DNA of 64,000 nt from Allomuricauda sp. (GTDB taxonomy: Bacteria; Bacteroidota; Bacteroidia; Flavobacteriales; Flavobacteriaceae), in assembly GCF_002699205.1 (NCBI RefSeq), contig NZ_PABT01000033.1:1-64000 (forward strand). Direction: 5' to 3'. The position numbers and the translations under genes were made by a program. Under the pieces are notes generated by a model, which was given only the letters and a program-made list of their open reading frames with translations, ran no database searches and was not told where the DNA came from. Positions 8,615-18,143 of the stretch are shown piece after piece. Positions within the stretch are counted from its first letter, which is position 1; the number at the start of each line of letters is the position of its first letter.

Positions 8615-8665
8615 ATGCTCAAAACTTATATTTCCAATCTAAGTCCTGACTATAAAAATTTTAAA

Positions 8666-10711
8666 GTGACCCATAAACATACAAATGCCCTCATCAAGGA
8701 AACGAGTCCCTATCTTTTGCAACACGCCCATAACCCGGTGAATTGGGAGGCTTGGCATCCCGATGTGCTGGAAAGGGCCAAAAAAGAAGATAAACTTTTG
8801 CTCATAAGTATTGGCTACGCCGCTTGCCACTGGTGCCATGTGATGGAAAAGGAATGTTTTGAAGATGAACAGGTGGCCAAGGTGATGAACGAACACTTCA
8901 TCAATATCAAAATAGATAGGGAGGAGCGCCCAGATGTGGATCAAATATACATGGACGCCATTCAAATGATATCGGGTCAAGGCGGATGGCCCCTCAACAT
9001 TGTTGCCCTACCCGATGGAAGACCTTTTTGGGGCGCTACATACGTGCGGAAGGAAAATTGGACTAGGACCTTGAACCAACTTGCCGAACTCTATAAAAAG
9101 GACAAACCAAAAGTTACCCAATATGCCAAGGATCTTGCCAATGGTCTCCACGCCATCAATCTAGTGGAAAAAGACATTGGAAGTGATCTGTATTCCATGG
9201 AACAACTGGAGGCTGCCGTGGAACATTGGTCCCAATATTTTGATACGTTTTTGGGAGGCCATAAACGGGCCCCTAAATTCATGATGCCCAACAATTGGGA
9301 TTTTTTGTTGCACTATGCCACGACCAACAGCAAACCTAAAATAATGGAGTTTGTGGACACCACCCTCACGCGAATGGCCTTCGGTGGTGTTTACGACCAT
9401 GTGGGCGGCGGGTTTTCCCGATATGCGGTGGACACCAAATGGCATGTGCCCCATTTTGAGAAAATGCTATATGACAATGGCCAATTGACAAGTCTTTATG
9501 CCAAGGCCTATGCTGCAACCAAAAATGAACTGTACAAAAATGTGGTGGTGGAAACCATTGGTTTCGTGCAAGAGGAGCTTTTGGACGAGAGTGGCGGATT
9601 CTATTCTTCCTTGGATGCCGATAGCCTTGATAAAAACGGCGAATTACAGGAGGGGGCTTATTATGTTTGGACCAAAGCGGAACTCATCGATTTGTTGGGC
9701 GATGGGTTTGAGGTTTTCCAGGATTATTTCAACATTAATTCCTATGGACATTGGGAAGGGGAAAACTATGTGCTCATCAGGGACAAGAGCGATGAAGAAA
9801 TTGCACAAAAACATAAGCTTACGGTAACGGAACTACGAAGTCAACTGAAAGAAAACCTCAGGCTTTTGAAAAAGGAAAGGGAAACCCGTCCCAAACCAAG
9901 ATTGGATGATAAGATTTTGACCTCTTGGAACGGTTTAATGCTCAAAGGCCTTGTGGATGCCCATCGATATTTAGGAGATGGGCAATATCTGGATCTTGCC
10001 TTGACAAATGCGACCTTCATCGAGCGGGAAATGATAACACAGGACTTTTCACTCTACCGCAACCACAAAGAAGGAAACAGCTCGATCAATGGTTTTTTGG
10101 ACGATTATGCCACGGTTATCGATGCCTACTTTTCGCTCTATGAGGTTACTTTTGACATGAAATGGCTCAATTTGGCCAAAAAGCTGTTGGATTATACCCG
10201 CGAACATTTTTGGGACAAAGAATCGGGCATGTTCTTTTACACATCGGATAAAGATCAATCATTGATCAGAAGAACCATCGAAGTGGATGACAACGTAATT
10301 TCTTCCTCCAATTCCATAATGGCAATCAACCTATATAAATTTCATAAACTATACCCTGATGGAACCTACGGAAAAACGGCCAAGCAGATGCTAAGGAACG
10401 TCCAAAAGGATTTTGATCGCAGGGCACAAGGCTTTTCCAACTGGTTGCACTTGGTTTTGTACCTGAACCGAAATTTCTATGAAATTGCCATCGTTGGAAA
10501 TGACCACAGAGCCATGGGACAAAAAATAAGCAAGGAATATGTGCCCAATAGCATCTTGGTGGGCTCCCAAAAAGACGGGGACATAGCACTGCTGAAAAAT
10601 AGGGCCCTACCTGGAAAAACCCTTGTTTATCTATGTTTGGAAGGGGCTTGCAAACTCCCTGTCACCAGTGTACAGGAAGTATTGGAACAACTACATCCCC
10701 ATAAACATTAA
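8666..10711 (+). CDS. YyaL/DUF255 thioredoxin-domain protein
   Basis: The N-terminal domain is thioredoxin-like with the motif ACHWCHVM (cysteines at residues 54 and 57 from this start) and the family opening SPYLLQHAHNPVNW. The C-terminal two thirds has six-hairpin glycosidase-like helices (for instance KFMMPNNWDFLL, VGGGFSRYAVD, WHVPHFEKMLYDNGQ). Family members (YyaL, spermatogenesis-associated protein 20) are widespread, but their substrate is not settled. I choose GTG 8666, which gives 681 residues. The in-frame ATG at 8615 touches the T-run of the dodecin terminator, leaving no room for a leader, and the extra 17 residues have no family character. Both starts remain possible. The product looks cytosolic. 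Confidence 0.9.
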   Translation: MTHKHTNALIKETSPYLLQHAHNPVNWEAWHPDVLERAKKEDKLLLISIGYAACHWCHVMEKECFEDEQVAKVMNEHFINIKIDREERPDVDQIYMDAIQMISGQGGWPLNIVALPDGRPFWGATYVRKENWTRTLNQLAELYKKDKPKVTQYAKDLANGLHAINLVEKDIGSDLYSMEQLEAAVEHWSQYFDTFLGGHKRAPKFMMPNNWDFLLHYATTNSKPKIMEFVDTTLTRMAFGGVYDHVGGGFSRYAVDTKWHVPHFEKMLYDNGQLTSLYAKAYAATKNELYKNVVVETIGFVQEELLDESGGFYSSLDADSLDKNGELQEGAYYVWTKAELIDLLGDGFEVFQDYFNINSYGHWEGENYVLIRDKSDEEIAQKHKLTVTELRSQLKENLRLLKKERETRPKPRLDDKILTSWNGLMLKGLVDAHRYLGDGQYLDLALTNATFIEREMITQDFSLYRNHKEGNSSINGFLDDYATVIDAYFSLYEVTFDMKWLNLAKKLLDYTREHFWDKESGMFFYTSDKDQSLIRRTIEVDDNVISSSNSIMAINLYKFHKLYPDGTYGKTAKQMLRNVQKDFDRRAQGFSNWLHLVLYLNRNFYEIAIVGNDHRAMGQKISKEYVPNSILVGSQKDGDIALLKNRALPGKTLVYLCLEGACKLPVTSVQEVLEQLHPHKH

Positions 10712-10781
10712 TAATTGTTCAAAAACCTTTTCTTTTTTTTTGCTGGAACACTAATTTCGTCGCCTTAAACTAAAAACCATT

Positions 10782-11603
10782 ATGAAAGAATTTGAAAATT
10801 ATAGAGAGTACATAGATCAAGCTGTAGAGTGGTCCATTAGTATATTGCCCAACCTCATTACGGCCATCATCATATTTTTTGTGGGTCTTTGGGCTATCAA
10901 ATTGATCAATAAGATGGTCCGTAGATTTTTTGAGAAAAAGGATTATGATGAAACCTTGGAGTCCTTTCTACAGAGTTTTATCAGTATTGTACTGAAAGCG
11001 TTGGTCTTTGTTTTGGTGGTGACCCAATTGGGAGTTAAAACCTCATCATTGGTCGCTTTGGTAGGTGCTGCCGGTCTTGCCATTGGTTTGGCTCTACAGG
11101 GATCCTTGGCCAATTTTGCCGGAGGGGTGCTCATCCTGATCTTCAAACCGTTTAAGGTGGGTGATTTTATTTCTGCCCAGGGCGTGGACGGGACGGTAAA
11201 GGAAATTTCCATTTTCAATACCAAACTGAGCACGTTCGGCAATCAAATCGCCATTATCCCCAATGGACAACTTTCCAATGGGAACGTAATCAACTATAAC
11301 ATGGAAAGTACCCGTAGGGACAAGTTTGATGTAGGAATAGGATATGGCTCCAATATTAAAGAGGCCAAAGAAATTCTTTTGCAGATCTGCGCCGATAATC
11401 CGGATATCAATAAGGAGCCCGCCCCTGAAGTATATGTAGGTGAACTGGGCGATAGTTCCGTGAACCTTACCTTGCGTTTCTGGGCAAACAACGATGTTTT
11501 TTGGCCAGCACATTTTTACGTGATCGAACAAACAAAATTACGTTTTGATGCCGCAGGAATTGAAATTCCATTCCCTCAAACTGTGATGCACAAAGCAGAC
11601 TGA
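10782..11603 (+). CDS. mscS: Small-conductance mechanosensitive channel, MscS family
   Basis: This 273-residue inner membrane channel opens under membrane tension to release solutes during hypo-osmotic shock. Three transmembrane helices are visible (about 18-38, 65-85, 90-125). The third is the Gly/Ala-rich pore helix GAAGLAIGLALQGSLANFA followed by GGVLILIFKPFKVGD, the MscS hallmark. The cytoplasmic beta domain follows (IFNTKLSTFGNQIAIIPNG). The length is close to E. coli MscS (286). It is transcribed alone. Its stop codon directly abuts that of the converging tsaB, leaving no intergenic base and no visible terminator. Confidence 0.94.
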   Translation: MKEFENYREYIDQAVEWSISILPNLITAIIIFFVGLWAIKLINKMVRRFFEKKDYDETLESFLQSFISIVLKALVFVLVVTQLGVKTSSLVALVGAAGLAIGLALQGSLANFAGGVLILIFKPFKVGDFISAQGVDGTVKEISIFNTKLSTFGNQIAIIPNGQLSNGNVINYNMESTRRDKFDVGIGYGSNIKEAKEILLQICADNPDINKEPAPEVYVGELGDSSVNLTLRFWANNDVFWPAHFYVIEQTKLRFDAAGIEIPFPQTVMHKAD

Positions 11604-12284
11604 TCAGGCTTTTTTCTTTTTTTTCTGAAGGACAAAATCCTTGAGGTAATAAGGCTCAAAATAGGCCACATCCTCAAATTGTTTGGATTCGTATTTTTTG
11701 AAGGCCATCGATACCATGTCCTTAGCGGAAGGGACCACGGATTCATCGAAAATAAAATTGGGGTGTTGCACGACACCCCTACATTTTTCGGCCCCGCTGC
11801 CTACCACATAAACCTTTTCATCGGAGATATAATCCTTGAAGGATTCTTCATCAACGATTTCGGCACGTGTTTCCCTAATCTCGTCGTAATTGGCATCATA
11901 CACACAGGAATACACCTCCATTCGTCTGGCATCGAGTACGGGAATCACCAGCTCCCCTTGCTTTAAAGGCACCTGATGCGCCATACTTTGCAAAGTAGGC
12001 ACAGAAATCAGGGGTAAACCCAAAGCAAAACACAATCCTTTTGCCGCTGACACCCCGATACGGAGTCCGGTATAGGAACCAGGGCCTTTGCTGATAGCAA
12101 CGGCATCAAGGTCAGAAAATGACAAAGAAGCCTCTTTCAAGGCTTCTTTTATAAAGATGTGCAATTGTTCCGAGTGCGAATAACTCGCTGCATTGTTCTC
12201 TTTTAGGGCAATGGTATCGTTGCCCTTTGAAATGCTCACGGAGCAATTGGTAGTCGCGGTTTCTAAATGTAGTATTATGGCCAT
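11604..12284 (-). CDS. tsaB: tRNA threonylcarbamoyladenosine protein TsaB
   Basis: TsaB is the inactive TsaD paralogue that scaffolds the TsaBDE complex, which makes the t6A modification at position 37 of ANN-decoding tRNAs. I start at ATG 12284 (MAIILHLETATTNCSVSI); a GTG nine bases earlier is unlikely. The 226 residues carry the family segments SYSHSEQLH, KGPGSYTGLRIGVSAAKGL and VLDARRMEVY. The C-terminus is an unusual KKKKKKA tail whose final codon meets the stop of mscS. It is last in a minus-strand series after the export operon. A -7 element (12293-12300) suggests separate expression. Confidence 0.93.
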   Translation of the reverse strand: MAIILHLETATTNCSVSISKGNDTIALKENNAASYSHSEQLHIFIKEALKEASLSFSDLDAVAISKGPGSYTGLRIGVSAAKGLCFALGLPLISVPTLQSMAHQVPLKQGELVIPVLDARRMEVYSCVYDANYDEIRETRAEIVDEESFKDYISDEKVYVVGSGAEKCRGVVQHPNFIFDESVVPSAKDMVSMAFKKYESKQFEDVAYFEPYYLKDFVLQKKKKKA

Positions 12285-12292
12285 AGCGGCCA

Positions 12293-12326
12293 CAAAGATA
12301 CTAGTTTAATGAAATGGGAATACCAA
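12293..12326 (-). promoter_or_regulatory. Possible promoter of tsaB
   Basis: On the minus strand: TTG (12326-12324), 23 bases, TATCTTTG (12300-12293). The -7 motif ends 8 bp before the tsaB ATG and overlaps the 3' end of tolC. The spacing is at the long limit of the consensus. Confidence 0.5.
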
Positions 12327-13650
12327 AGTAGAACTCCAATATTTTCAATCTGAAAATATAATCATATTTGGCACGGATCACATCGGCCTGGGCATTCTCA
12401 ACCCTTGCCTGTGCTTGACTAAAGTCAAAAGCGTTCATCAGCCCCACATCATAACGTTCTTTTGCATATTCATAGGCCAAAGTTCTTGCTTCCAATGTTT
12501 TTTCGGCAGCTATATACGCTTTCTCAAAGGTTCTTACGTCAACATAGGCTTGTTGAATAGCGTTCTCAAGGTCCAATTTATCCTGCTCCAACTGTAACCT
12601 TGCCTTTTCCACATTGATTTTAGACCTCATTACGTTGTTACGGGTACTCCATCCATTAAAAATGGGCACACTCAATTGGGCCCCATAGCTTATCCCATCA
12701 AAAATCCAAAGTTGGTCAGTTAAGTTGGGAGTATAGGCCACTCCATTTTCATCTGGAATTTGAGTTACATCGGAATATCTTGTCCCATACTGGAAAAAAG
12801 CGGACAAAGTTGGCAAATAAGCACCTTTGGCAATCTTGAGGTCTTGTTCGGCCAACTCCACATTGGATTCCGAGTATTTGATATCGTTCCGAAAACCCAG
12901 TGCCTTATCAAAAATTACTTTAGGAGAGTTTTTAAGGATATCGGACGGTGGAATATCAAAATCATCTTCCGCAATATCAAAATTCTCGTAATCGGTTATC
13001 TGCAATAACTGGGCAAGATTCACCCTGGCAAGCAATACTTGGCTCTCCCCATTGATTATTTGTTGTTCTTGCGTGGCGGCGGTAGCCTCAATTTCCAATA
13101 GGTCACCACGTGGAAGAACACCGGATTCCACCAATTCCTTGGTTCTTTTCAGATCTTGTTCCGTTACGGCATATTGCGCCCTAAAGGTTTTAAGTTGTTC
13201 CTTATTGGATAGCACTTGCAAATAAGCATTGGCAACGTTCAGGCGAATATCGTCCTTTAGATCGTCCAGGCGATATTGACTTGCAATGGCATTCAATTTG
13301 GCCCTGTTCAATTGATTGATATTCTGTAATCCATCAAATAAGGTTATGCTTGAGGTAGCACTAATACTTATATTATTTGCCGTACTGTTTGTGGGCAAGT
13401 TGTTTGTTGGGTTAATGGAAAAACCGGTGTTACTCGATGCCGATCCCGATCCATTTAAGCTGGGCAAAAGGTTACCGATGGCATCCGATTTGTCAATTTT
13501 GGCATTTTCCAGATCCAGTTCATATTGTTCTACGGTCAAATTGTTCTCCACGGCATATTCAACACATTCCTGTAAAGTCCATTTACGTGCCTGCGCACTG
13601 GAAAAGGTAACGGCGAACAACAGTAGTAATATTGTTATGCTATTTTTCAT
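12301..13650 (-). CDS. TolC-family outer membrane efflux protein
   Basis: This forms the trimeric outer membrane exit duct for the export machinery encoded upstream. From ATG 13650 it has 449 residues and a signal peptide (MKNSITILLLLFAVTFSSAQ). The TolC motif WTLQECVEYAVENN comes next, then two long alpha-helical hairpin repeats (for example ANAYLQVLSNKEQLKTFR and AYVDVRTFEKAYIAAEK). The internal duplication typical of the family is apparent. An in-frame start at 13689 would precede the signal peptide and is rejected. It lies 42 bp downstream of an adaptor gene. One TolC seems to serve the whole cluster. Confidence 0.93.
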   Translation of the reverse strand: MKNSITILLLLFAVTFSSAQARKWTLQECVEYAVENNLTVEQYELDLENAKIDKSDAIGNLLPSLNGSGSASSNTGFSINPTNNLPTNSTANNISISATSSITLFDGLQNINQLNRAKLNAIASQYRLDDLKDDIRLNVANAYLQVLSNKEQLKTFRAQYAVTEQDLKRTKELVESGVLPRGDLLEIEATAATQEQQIINGESQVLLARVNLAQLLQITDYENFDIAEDDFDIPPSDILKNSPKVIFDKALGFRNDIKYSESNVELAEQDLKIAKGAYLPTLSAFFQYGTRYSDVTQIPDENGVAYTPNLTDQLWIFDGISYGAQLSVPIFNGWSTRNNVMRSKINVEKARLQLEQDKLDLENAIQQAYVDVRTFEKAYIAAEKTLEARTLAYEYAKERYDVGLMNAFDFSQAQARVENAQADVIRAKYDYIFRLKILEFYFGIPISLN

Positions 13651-13692
13651 TCGTTTTTTGATTTTGGTTGTTAAAATGATGGTCAGCATGGA

Positions 13693-14811
13693 TTAATCTT
13701 CATCAGATTTTTTCTCGAGCTTGTTCCAAACTTTGATCTTATCATCTTCATCAATCCCCGAAATTATTTCGACATCGATACCGTCACTTACACCCAACTC
13801 AAGATCTCTGCGTTCAAATTCATTCTCTCCCACCTCAACTTCTACGTAGGGCTTTTCGGTTTCCTTATCAAATTGAAGCAAAGCTTCTTTGATGGAAAGC
13901 ACATCCTTTTTCTCCTCTAAAACAATAGAGGCATTGGCACTGTATCCGGCTCTAATATATGATGTACTGTCGCTCTCTTTAACGTCAAGATCGCCTTCAA
14001 TTTTAAATTGAACCGCACCTTCTTCTTCCACTCCTTTAGGGGCAATGAATTTAAGCTTGGCATCGAACTTCTGCTCTTCCAACGCTCCCAGACTGATTTC
14101 CAAAGGCATGCCCACGTGCAATTTGCCCACTTCGGCCTCGTCCACTTCCCCTTCAAAAATCATCTTGTTCATGTCGGCAATAGTGGCAATAGTGGTACCA
14201 TCGTTAAAGTTGTTACTTTGGATGACCTGATCTCCTTCTTTTACCGGGATTTCCAAAATGGTTCCAGAAACCGTGGCCCTAATATTGGTGTTGGCACTTA
14301 CCGATCCCCCGGCCGAACCTTTTCTGATAATTTGGTAATCGGCTTGTGCGTTCTTAAGTTCCTGCAGGGCTTGTTCATAGGTCAATTTTAGGTTGTTGTA
14401 ATCTTGATTGGAGATTACCCCTTTTTCGAACAAGACCTTGTTTCGGTCATACTCCAATTTGGCATTGTTGAGCGCCAATTCGGCATTACGGACCCTTCCT
14501 GCTGCCTGGTTCAGGGATTGCTCGTTGGGAACCACCTTGATCACAGCGATAAGGTCACCCGATTTTACTTTCGCACCTTCTTCCAAAAGGATTTTATCGA
14601 TGATTCCGGATATTTGAGGTTTGATGTTGATCTCATCCTCAGGAATGACCTTTCCGGTCACGATTACCTTGTTCACTATATCCTTCCGTTCGGCTGTTTC
14701 GGTTTTATACAGCTCCACAGGAGTACTGTTCTGCTTTAAAAAGTAAACTATCGCGGCCAAAATACCTATGACCACTACCCCTATCAATCCGTATTTTACA
14801 TACTTGTTCAT
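13693..14811 (-). CDS. MacA/HlyD-type periplasmic adaptor, copy 1
   Basis: This inner membrane-anchored adaptor bridges an ABC permease and TolC. It has 372 residues. A single transmembrane anchor (about 7-24) is followed by a lipoyl/barrel-sandwich half (VIVTGKVIPEDEINIKPQIS), a coiled-coil hairpin (about 100-150) and the second lipoyl half (ATVSGTILEIPVKEGDQV). Beta-barrel and membrane-proximal domains follow. The C-terminus is acidic and lysine-rich (KVWNKLEKKSDED). It is clearly paralogous to the adaptor at 18144-19244: both share IKVVPN, the ATVSG segment, FEGEVDEAEVGK/FEGKVDESEVGK and LELGVSDGI/VELGVSDGI. Confidence 0.92.
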   Translation of the reverse strand: MNKYVKYGLIGVVVIGILAAIVYFLKQNSTPVELYKTETAERKDIVNKVIVTGKVIPEDEINIKPQISGIIDKILLEEGAKVKSGDLIAVIKVVPNEQSLNQAAGRVRNAELALNNAKLEYDRNKVLFEKGVISNQDYNNLKLTYEQALQELKNAQADYQIIRKGSAGGSVSANTNIRATVSGTILEIPVKEGDQVIQSNNFNDGTTIATIADMNKMIFEGEVDEAEVGKLHVGMPLEISLGALEEQKFDAKLKFIAPKGVEEEGAVQFKIEGDLDVKESDSTSYIRAGYSANASIVLEEKKDVLSIKEALLQFDKETEKPYVEVEVGENEFERRDLELGVSDGIDVEIISGIDEDDKIKVWNKLEKKSDED

Positions 14812-14852
14812 TATTGCGTATTTGATTTCGTTATTTAATTGTGTTGATTATA

Positions 14853-16109
14853 TTATTCTTCTCTTAATGCGTCTATGGGTTTGATCCTAACGGCACGGTT
14901 GGCGGGCAACAATCCAATGAGCACACTCAGCCCCACCATCAGAATAAATGATATGATGAATTGCGGTACGCTGATCATCGGTTTTACAAACGGAAAATCA
15001 TCCCCACTGCCAAACATGGCATCCAATATGGATAAAATCCCCACTGCAATGGCAAAACCAACCAATCCGGCAAAGGCGGTCAAAACAATGGCTTCCACTA
15101 CGATCTGACGTTTCACGATCACCGGTGTGGCACCCAAAGCCCGTCTTACACCAATCTCCTGCGTGCGTTCTTTTACGGTAATCAGTAGGATGTTACTAAT
15201 GGCAATTACACCGGCCAATAGTGTAAAGATTCCAACAAAAAATGAAAATCCTTTCAGCACCGTGGTAAAGGCGGTGATGTTATTGAATATTTCGGACATA
15301 TCAAAACTGCCTATGGCACGCTCATCATCCGGGTGTATATCGTATTTGGCCTTCAGAATATCCTTTATTTGTTTTTCAACGAACGGTACCGGGGTCCCCT
15401 CTTCCACAGCTATGGCCATCCATCCTATCCGATCGCCCGAATTGAATGCTTTTTGGAAAGTGGTAAAGGGTATGAAAACCGCATTTTCCCCATCGATATT
15501 GATATTATTGTTTGGTTTATAAATACCCACAACGGAAAAATAGATACCGTTGATCCGTATATCCTGTCCTATGGCTTTTTCCCCTTTATCAAAAAGTAGC
15601 TTATAGGTTTCCTCCCCGATAACACATACCTTTTTAGAATTATCGATATCGGTCTGGTTCAAAAACCTACCTTCCACCAGTTTCTTTTTGGTGATATTGT
15701 CAATTTCCGGAAAGTCACCGTACACAGCGGAACCACTGGTCTGTCCATTCCGGTAAACGGTTACCACCCCTCTATGGTTGCCGAGTTCAATTCGAGGTGC
15801 CAGCACCTCAATTTCCGGAATCTGTTTTTTCAGGATATCCGCATCTTCAAGCTTATAGCGGATTCTTCTTCCCCGCTCAAAACCTTTGTATGGTTCGGAG
15901 GTGGATTGTCCCCAAACAAACAAACTATTGGATGCTGTTCCCGCAAAAATTTTATTGAATCCGTTGCTCATACCGTTGGCCGACCCCAACAACAACACCA
16001 AAATGACCATTGCGAAGATCACTCCCAGCATGGTGAGGAAGGTCCTGAACATATTTTTGCCCAGTGTATGAAAAATCTCTATCCACAAGTCCCTATCAAA
16101 TAACCACAT
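14853..16109 (-). CDS. MacB-type ABC transporter permease, copy 1
   Basis: This 418-residue FtsX/MacB-fold inner membrane protein has one N-terminal transmembrane helix (about 21-45) and a large periplasmic domain (about 50-280). Three helices near the C-terminus follow. The conserved coupling segment VKERTQEIGVRRALGATP contacts the ATPase. MacB-like systems work by mechanotransmission, pushing periplasmic substrates through TolC rather than transporting across the inner membrane (family knowledge). It lacks a fused ATPase domain, so it depends on the separate ATPase at 17334-18035. It is 2 bp downstream of the permease gene at 16112. Confidence 0.92.
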   Translation of the reverse strand: MWLFDRDLWIEIFHTLGKNMFRTFLTMLGVIFAMVILVLLLGSANGMSNGFNKIFAGTASNSLFVWGQSTSEPYKGFERGRRIRYKLEDADILKKQIPEIEVLAPRIELGNHRGVVTVYRNGQTSGSAVYGDFPEIDNITKKKLVEGRFLNQTDIDNSKKVCVIGEETYKLLFDKGEKAIGQDIRINGIYFSVVGIYKPNNNINIDGENAVFIPFTTFQKAFNSGDRIGWMAIAVEEGTPVPFVEKQIKDILKAKYDIHPDDERAIGSFDMSEIFNNITAFTTVLKGFSFFVGIFTLLAGVIAISNILLITVKERTQEIGVRRALGATPVIVKRQIVVEAIVLTAFAGLVGFAIAVGILSILDAMFGSGDDFPFVKPMISVPQFIISFILMVGLSVLIGLLPANRAVRIKPIDALREE

Positions 16110-16111
16110 AT

Positions 16112-17341
16112 CTATTTATCACTTAGTGCAACAATGGGTTTAACGTTTGCGGCTTTCATGGCTGGCAACAGCCCTGCCAATACTCCCGCAATTATCAAAA
16201 TAATAGTGGCCGTGACCACTGTGGAAAGGTTTACCGAGGGATTGCTAAAGGCCGGCGTCTGAATCATTGGCCCTACCGCTGCCAATATCACCCAGGCAAA
16301 CAACAGGCCCACGAAGCCAGAAATGGCAGTGATAAAAACGGATTCCAACAATACTAGGTTCACTATTTGACGAGGTCTTGCCCCAAGGGCTTTCCGCACC
16401 CCGATTTCTTTTGTTCTTTCCTTGATCGTGAATACCATGATGTTTCCGATGCCCACTATGCCGGCAATAAGTATCAAAAAACCAACACCGATACCGATAC
16501 CTTTCAAGACCGCGGTAAAACTGCTAATGTTATCGAATGCCTCCGCATAGTTCCAAACATAGAGACCTGCTTGGTCATCTGGATCGATTTTATGTCTTCG
16601 CTTCATTAGAATTTCCAATCTTTCGGAAAACTCCAATGCTTTGGTTAAATCGTAAGTGGGGTTATATGTCAATGCAATAATATTGATATCGTTGGTGTTT
16701 CCATAAATACGTTGATAGGTGCTCACCGGGGCATACACCCTTCTTTCTGCATTATCGTCACCATCATCCGTAAAAACTCCAATTACCCGAAAGGGCAATC
16801 CATTGAACTCTACAAATTTCCCCAATGGATCCTCATTTTTGAAAAGGTCTTCAGCTACTTTCCTGCCTATGACCGCGACTTTTGCCTTATTGATAACATC
16901 TGCCTCATTGATATATCGACCAGCTACCACCAGTGTTTTTTCTATTGCTTGATGATCGGGATGGGTGGCGTGCACGGAATACGATCCTGTTTCACTTTTA
17001 TATCTTGCCGTTGCATTGGCATAATATCTGGCACTTATATATTCAATATCGTTCGGAAAGCTTTGCTTGATATATTCCAAGTCTTCGTTCTTTAACTGGA
17101 TACGCCTTCCAGCTTCAAAGCCCCCATAGGCCTTGGAAGTGGTTCCGGGACGCACGAAAATGGAGTTGGTCGCATCATCATTGAACTGACTCACAAAACC
17201 GTTTTGCATTCCGTTGACCGAAGCTAGGAGCATCACCAATATAAAGATGGCCCATCCTACCGAGAAACCCGTCAAAAAGGTTCTTAGCTTATTGGTCTTC
17301 AGCGTATTGAAAATTTCCTGCCAAATATCCCGATCAAACAT
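16112..17341 (-). CDS. MacB-type ABC transporter permease, copy 2
   Basis: The 409-residue protein has the same layout as its neighbour: an N-terminal helix (about 21-45), a periplasmic domain and a C-terminal three-helix bundle with IKERTKEIGVRKALGARP. It overlaps the ATPase gene by 8 bp, so the two are likely translationally coupled. Together with copy 1 it may form a heterodimeric permease. The substrate is unknown; in related systems it can be a peptide, antibiotic or lipoprotein. Confidence 0.92.
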   Translation of the reverse strand: MFDRDIWQEIFNTLKTNKLRTFLTGFSVGWAIFILVMLLASVNGMQNGFVSQFNDDATNSIFVRPGTTSKAYGGFEAGRRIQLKNEDLEYIKQSFPNDIEYISARYYANATARYKSETGSYSVHATHPDHQAIEKTLVVAGRYINEADVINKAKVAVIGRKVAEDLFKNEDPLGKFVEFNGLPFRVIGVFTDDGDDNAERRVYAPVSTYQRIYGNTNDINIIALTYNPTYDLTKALEFSERLEILMKRRHKIDPDDQAGLYVWNYAEAFDNISSFTAVLKGIGIGVGFLILIAGIVGIGNIMVFTIKERTKEIGVRKALGARPRQIVNLVLLESVFITAISGFVGLLFAWVILAAVGPMIQTPAFSNPSVNLSTVVTATIILIIAGVLAGLLPAMKAANVKPIVALSDK

Positions 17342-18035
17342 ATTGTTCTGCTCTTACTTGTTCGATTTTTTTGTCCTCTACGATAACACCATCCTTTAGG
17401 TGCACTATCCGTTTGCACATATGTGCAATATCCTCTTCGTGGGTAACCACTAAAATGGTATTGCCATCATCGTTGATTTTTTGGATAAGGTCCATTACCT
17501 CGTAAGAAGTCTTACTGTCCAAGGCCCCAGTCGGCTCATCGGCCAACAACACTTTCGGTTCTCCCGCCATGGCCCGTGCAATGGCCACCCTTTGTTTTTG
17601 TCCTCCGGAGAGTTCACTGGGCAAATGGTCCGCCCATGGTTTTAGACCAACTCTTTCCAAATATTTCATGGCTTTTTCCTGACGTTCCTTTCTAGGCACC
17701 TTTTGATAATACAATGGAAGTGCCACATTCTCCAAGGCACTTTTATAATTGATCAGGTTAAATGATTGGAAGATGAATCCCAAGAACTTATTCCTATATT
17801 GGGCCGCTTTGGTTTCGCTCAGGTTTTTGATCGGCACTCCATCCAAGGTATACTCACCGGAATCAGCACTGTCCAACATCCCTAAAATGTTCAACAAGGT
17901 TGATTTCCCAGATCCTGAAGACCCCATAATGGCAACTAGTTCCCCTTCTTCTACTTTAAAATTTATCCCTTTTAAAACATGAAGAGAGTTACTCCCCATT
18001 TTATAGGACTTATGAAGATCCTTGATTTCTATCAT
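17334..18035 (-). CDS. ABC transporter ATPase, MacB/LolD type
   Basis: This 233-residue cytosolic ATPase drives the permeases of the cluster. It has Walker A GSSGSGKS (38-45), the signature LSGGQKQRVAIARA (142-155) and Walker B KVLLADEP (161-168), followed by the D-loop ALDSKTS and the H-loop VVTHE. It is the only ATPase gene among four permease genes, so it may energise two different permease pairs. The gene is preceded by a 108-bp AT-rich gap after the second adaptor (18036-18143). I find no clear promoter motif in that gap. Confidence 0.95.
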   Translation of the reverse strand: MIEIKDLHKSYKMGSNSLHVLKGINFKVEEGELVAIMGSSGSGKSTLLNILGMLDSADSGEYTLDGVPIKNLSETKAAQYRNKFLGFIFQSFNLINYKSALENVALPLYYQKVPRKERQEKAMKYLERVGLKPWADHLPSELSGGQKQRVAIARAMAGEPKVLLADEPTGALDSKTSYEVMDLIQKINDDGNTILVVTHEEDIAHMCKRIVHLKDGVIVEDKKIEQVRAEQYV

Positions 18036-18143
18036 GATTGGTGATGTTAGCTATCTTACTTTTATCTCTGCAAGTAAGACATGTAAGTTGTTAAAATGTT
18101 ACAAGAATTATTGAAAATTTTTGTTAAATGATCTTTTTGCGGC

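Noticed and set aside
8615..8665. ATG 8615 as the start of the YyaL-type protein
   Set aside because: It directly adjoins the T-run of the dodecin terminator, and the extra residues show no family similarity. GTG 8666 is preferred but not proven.
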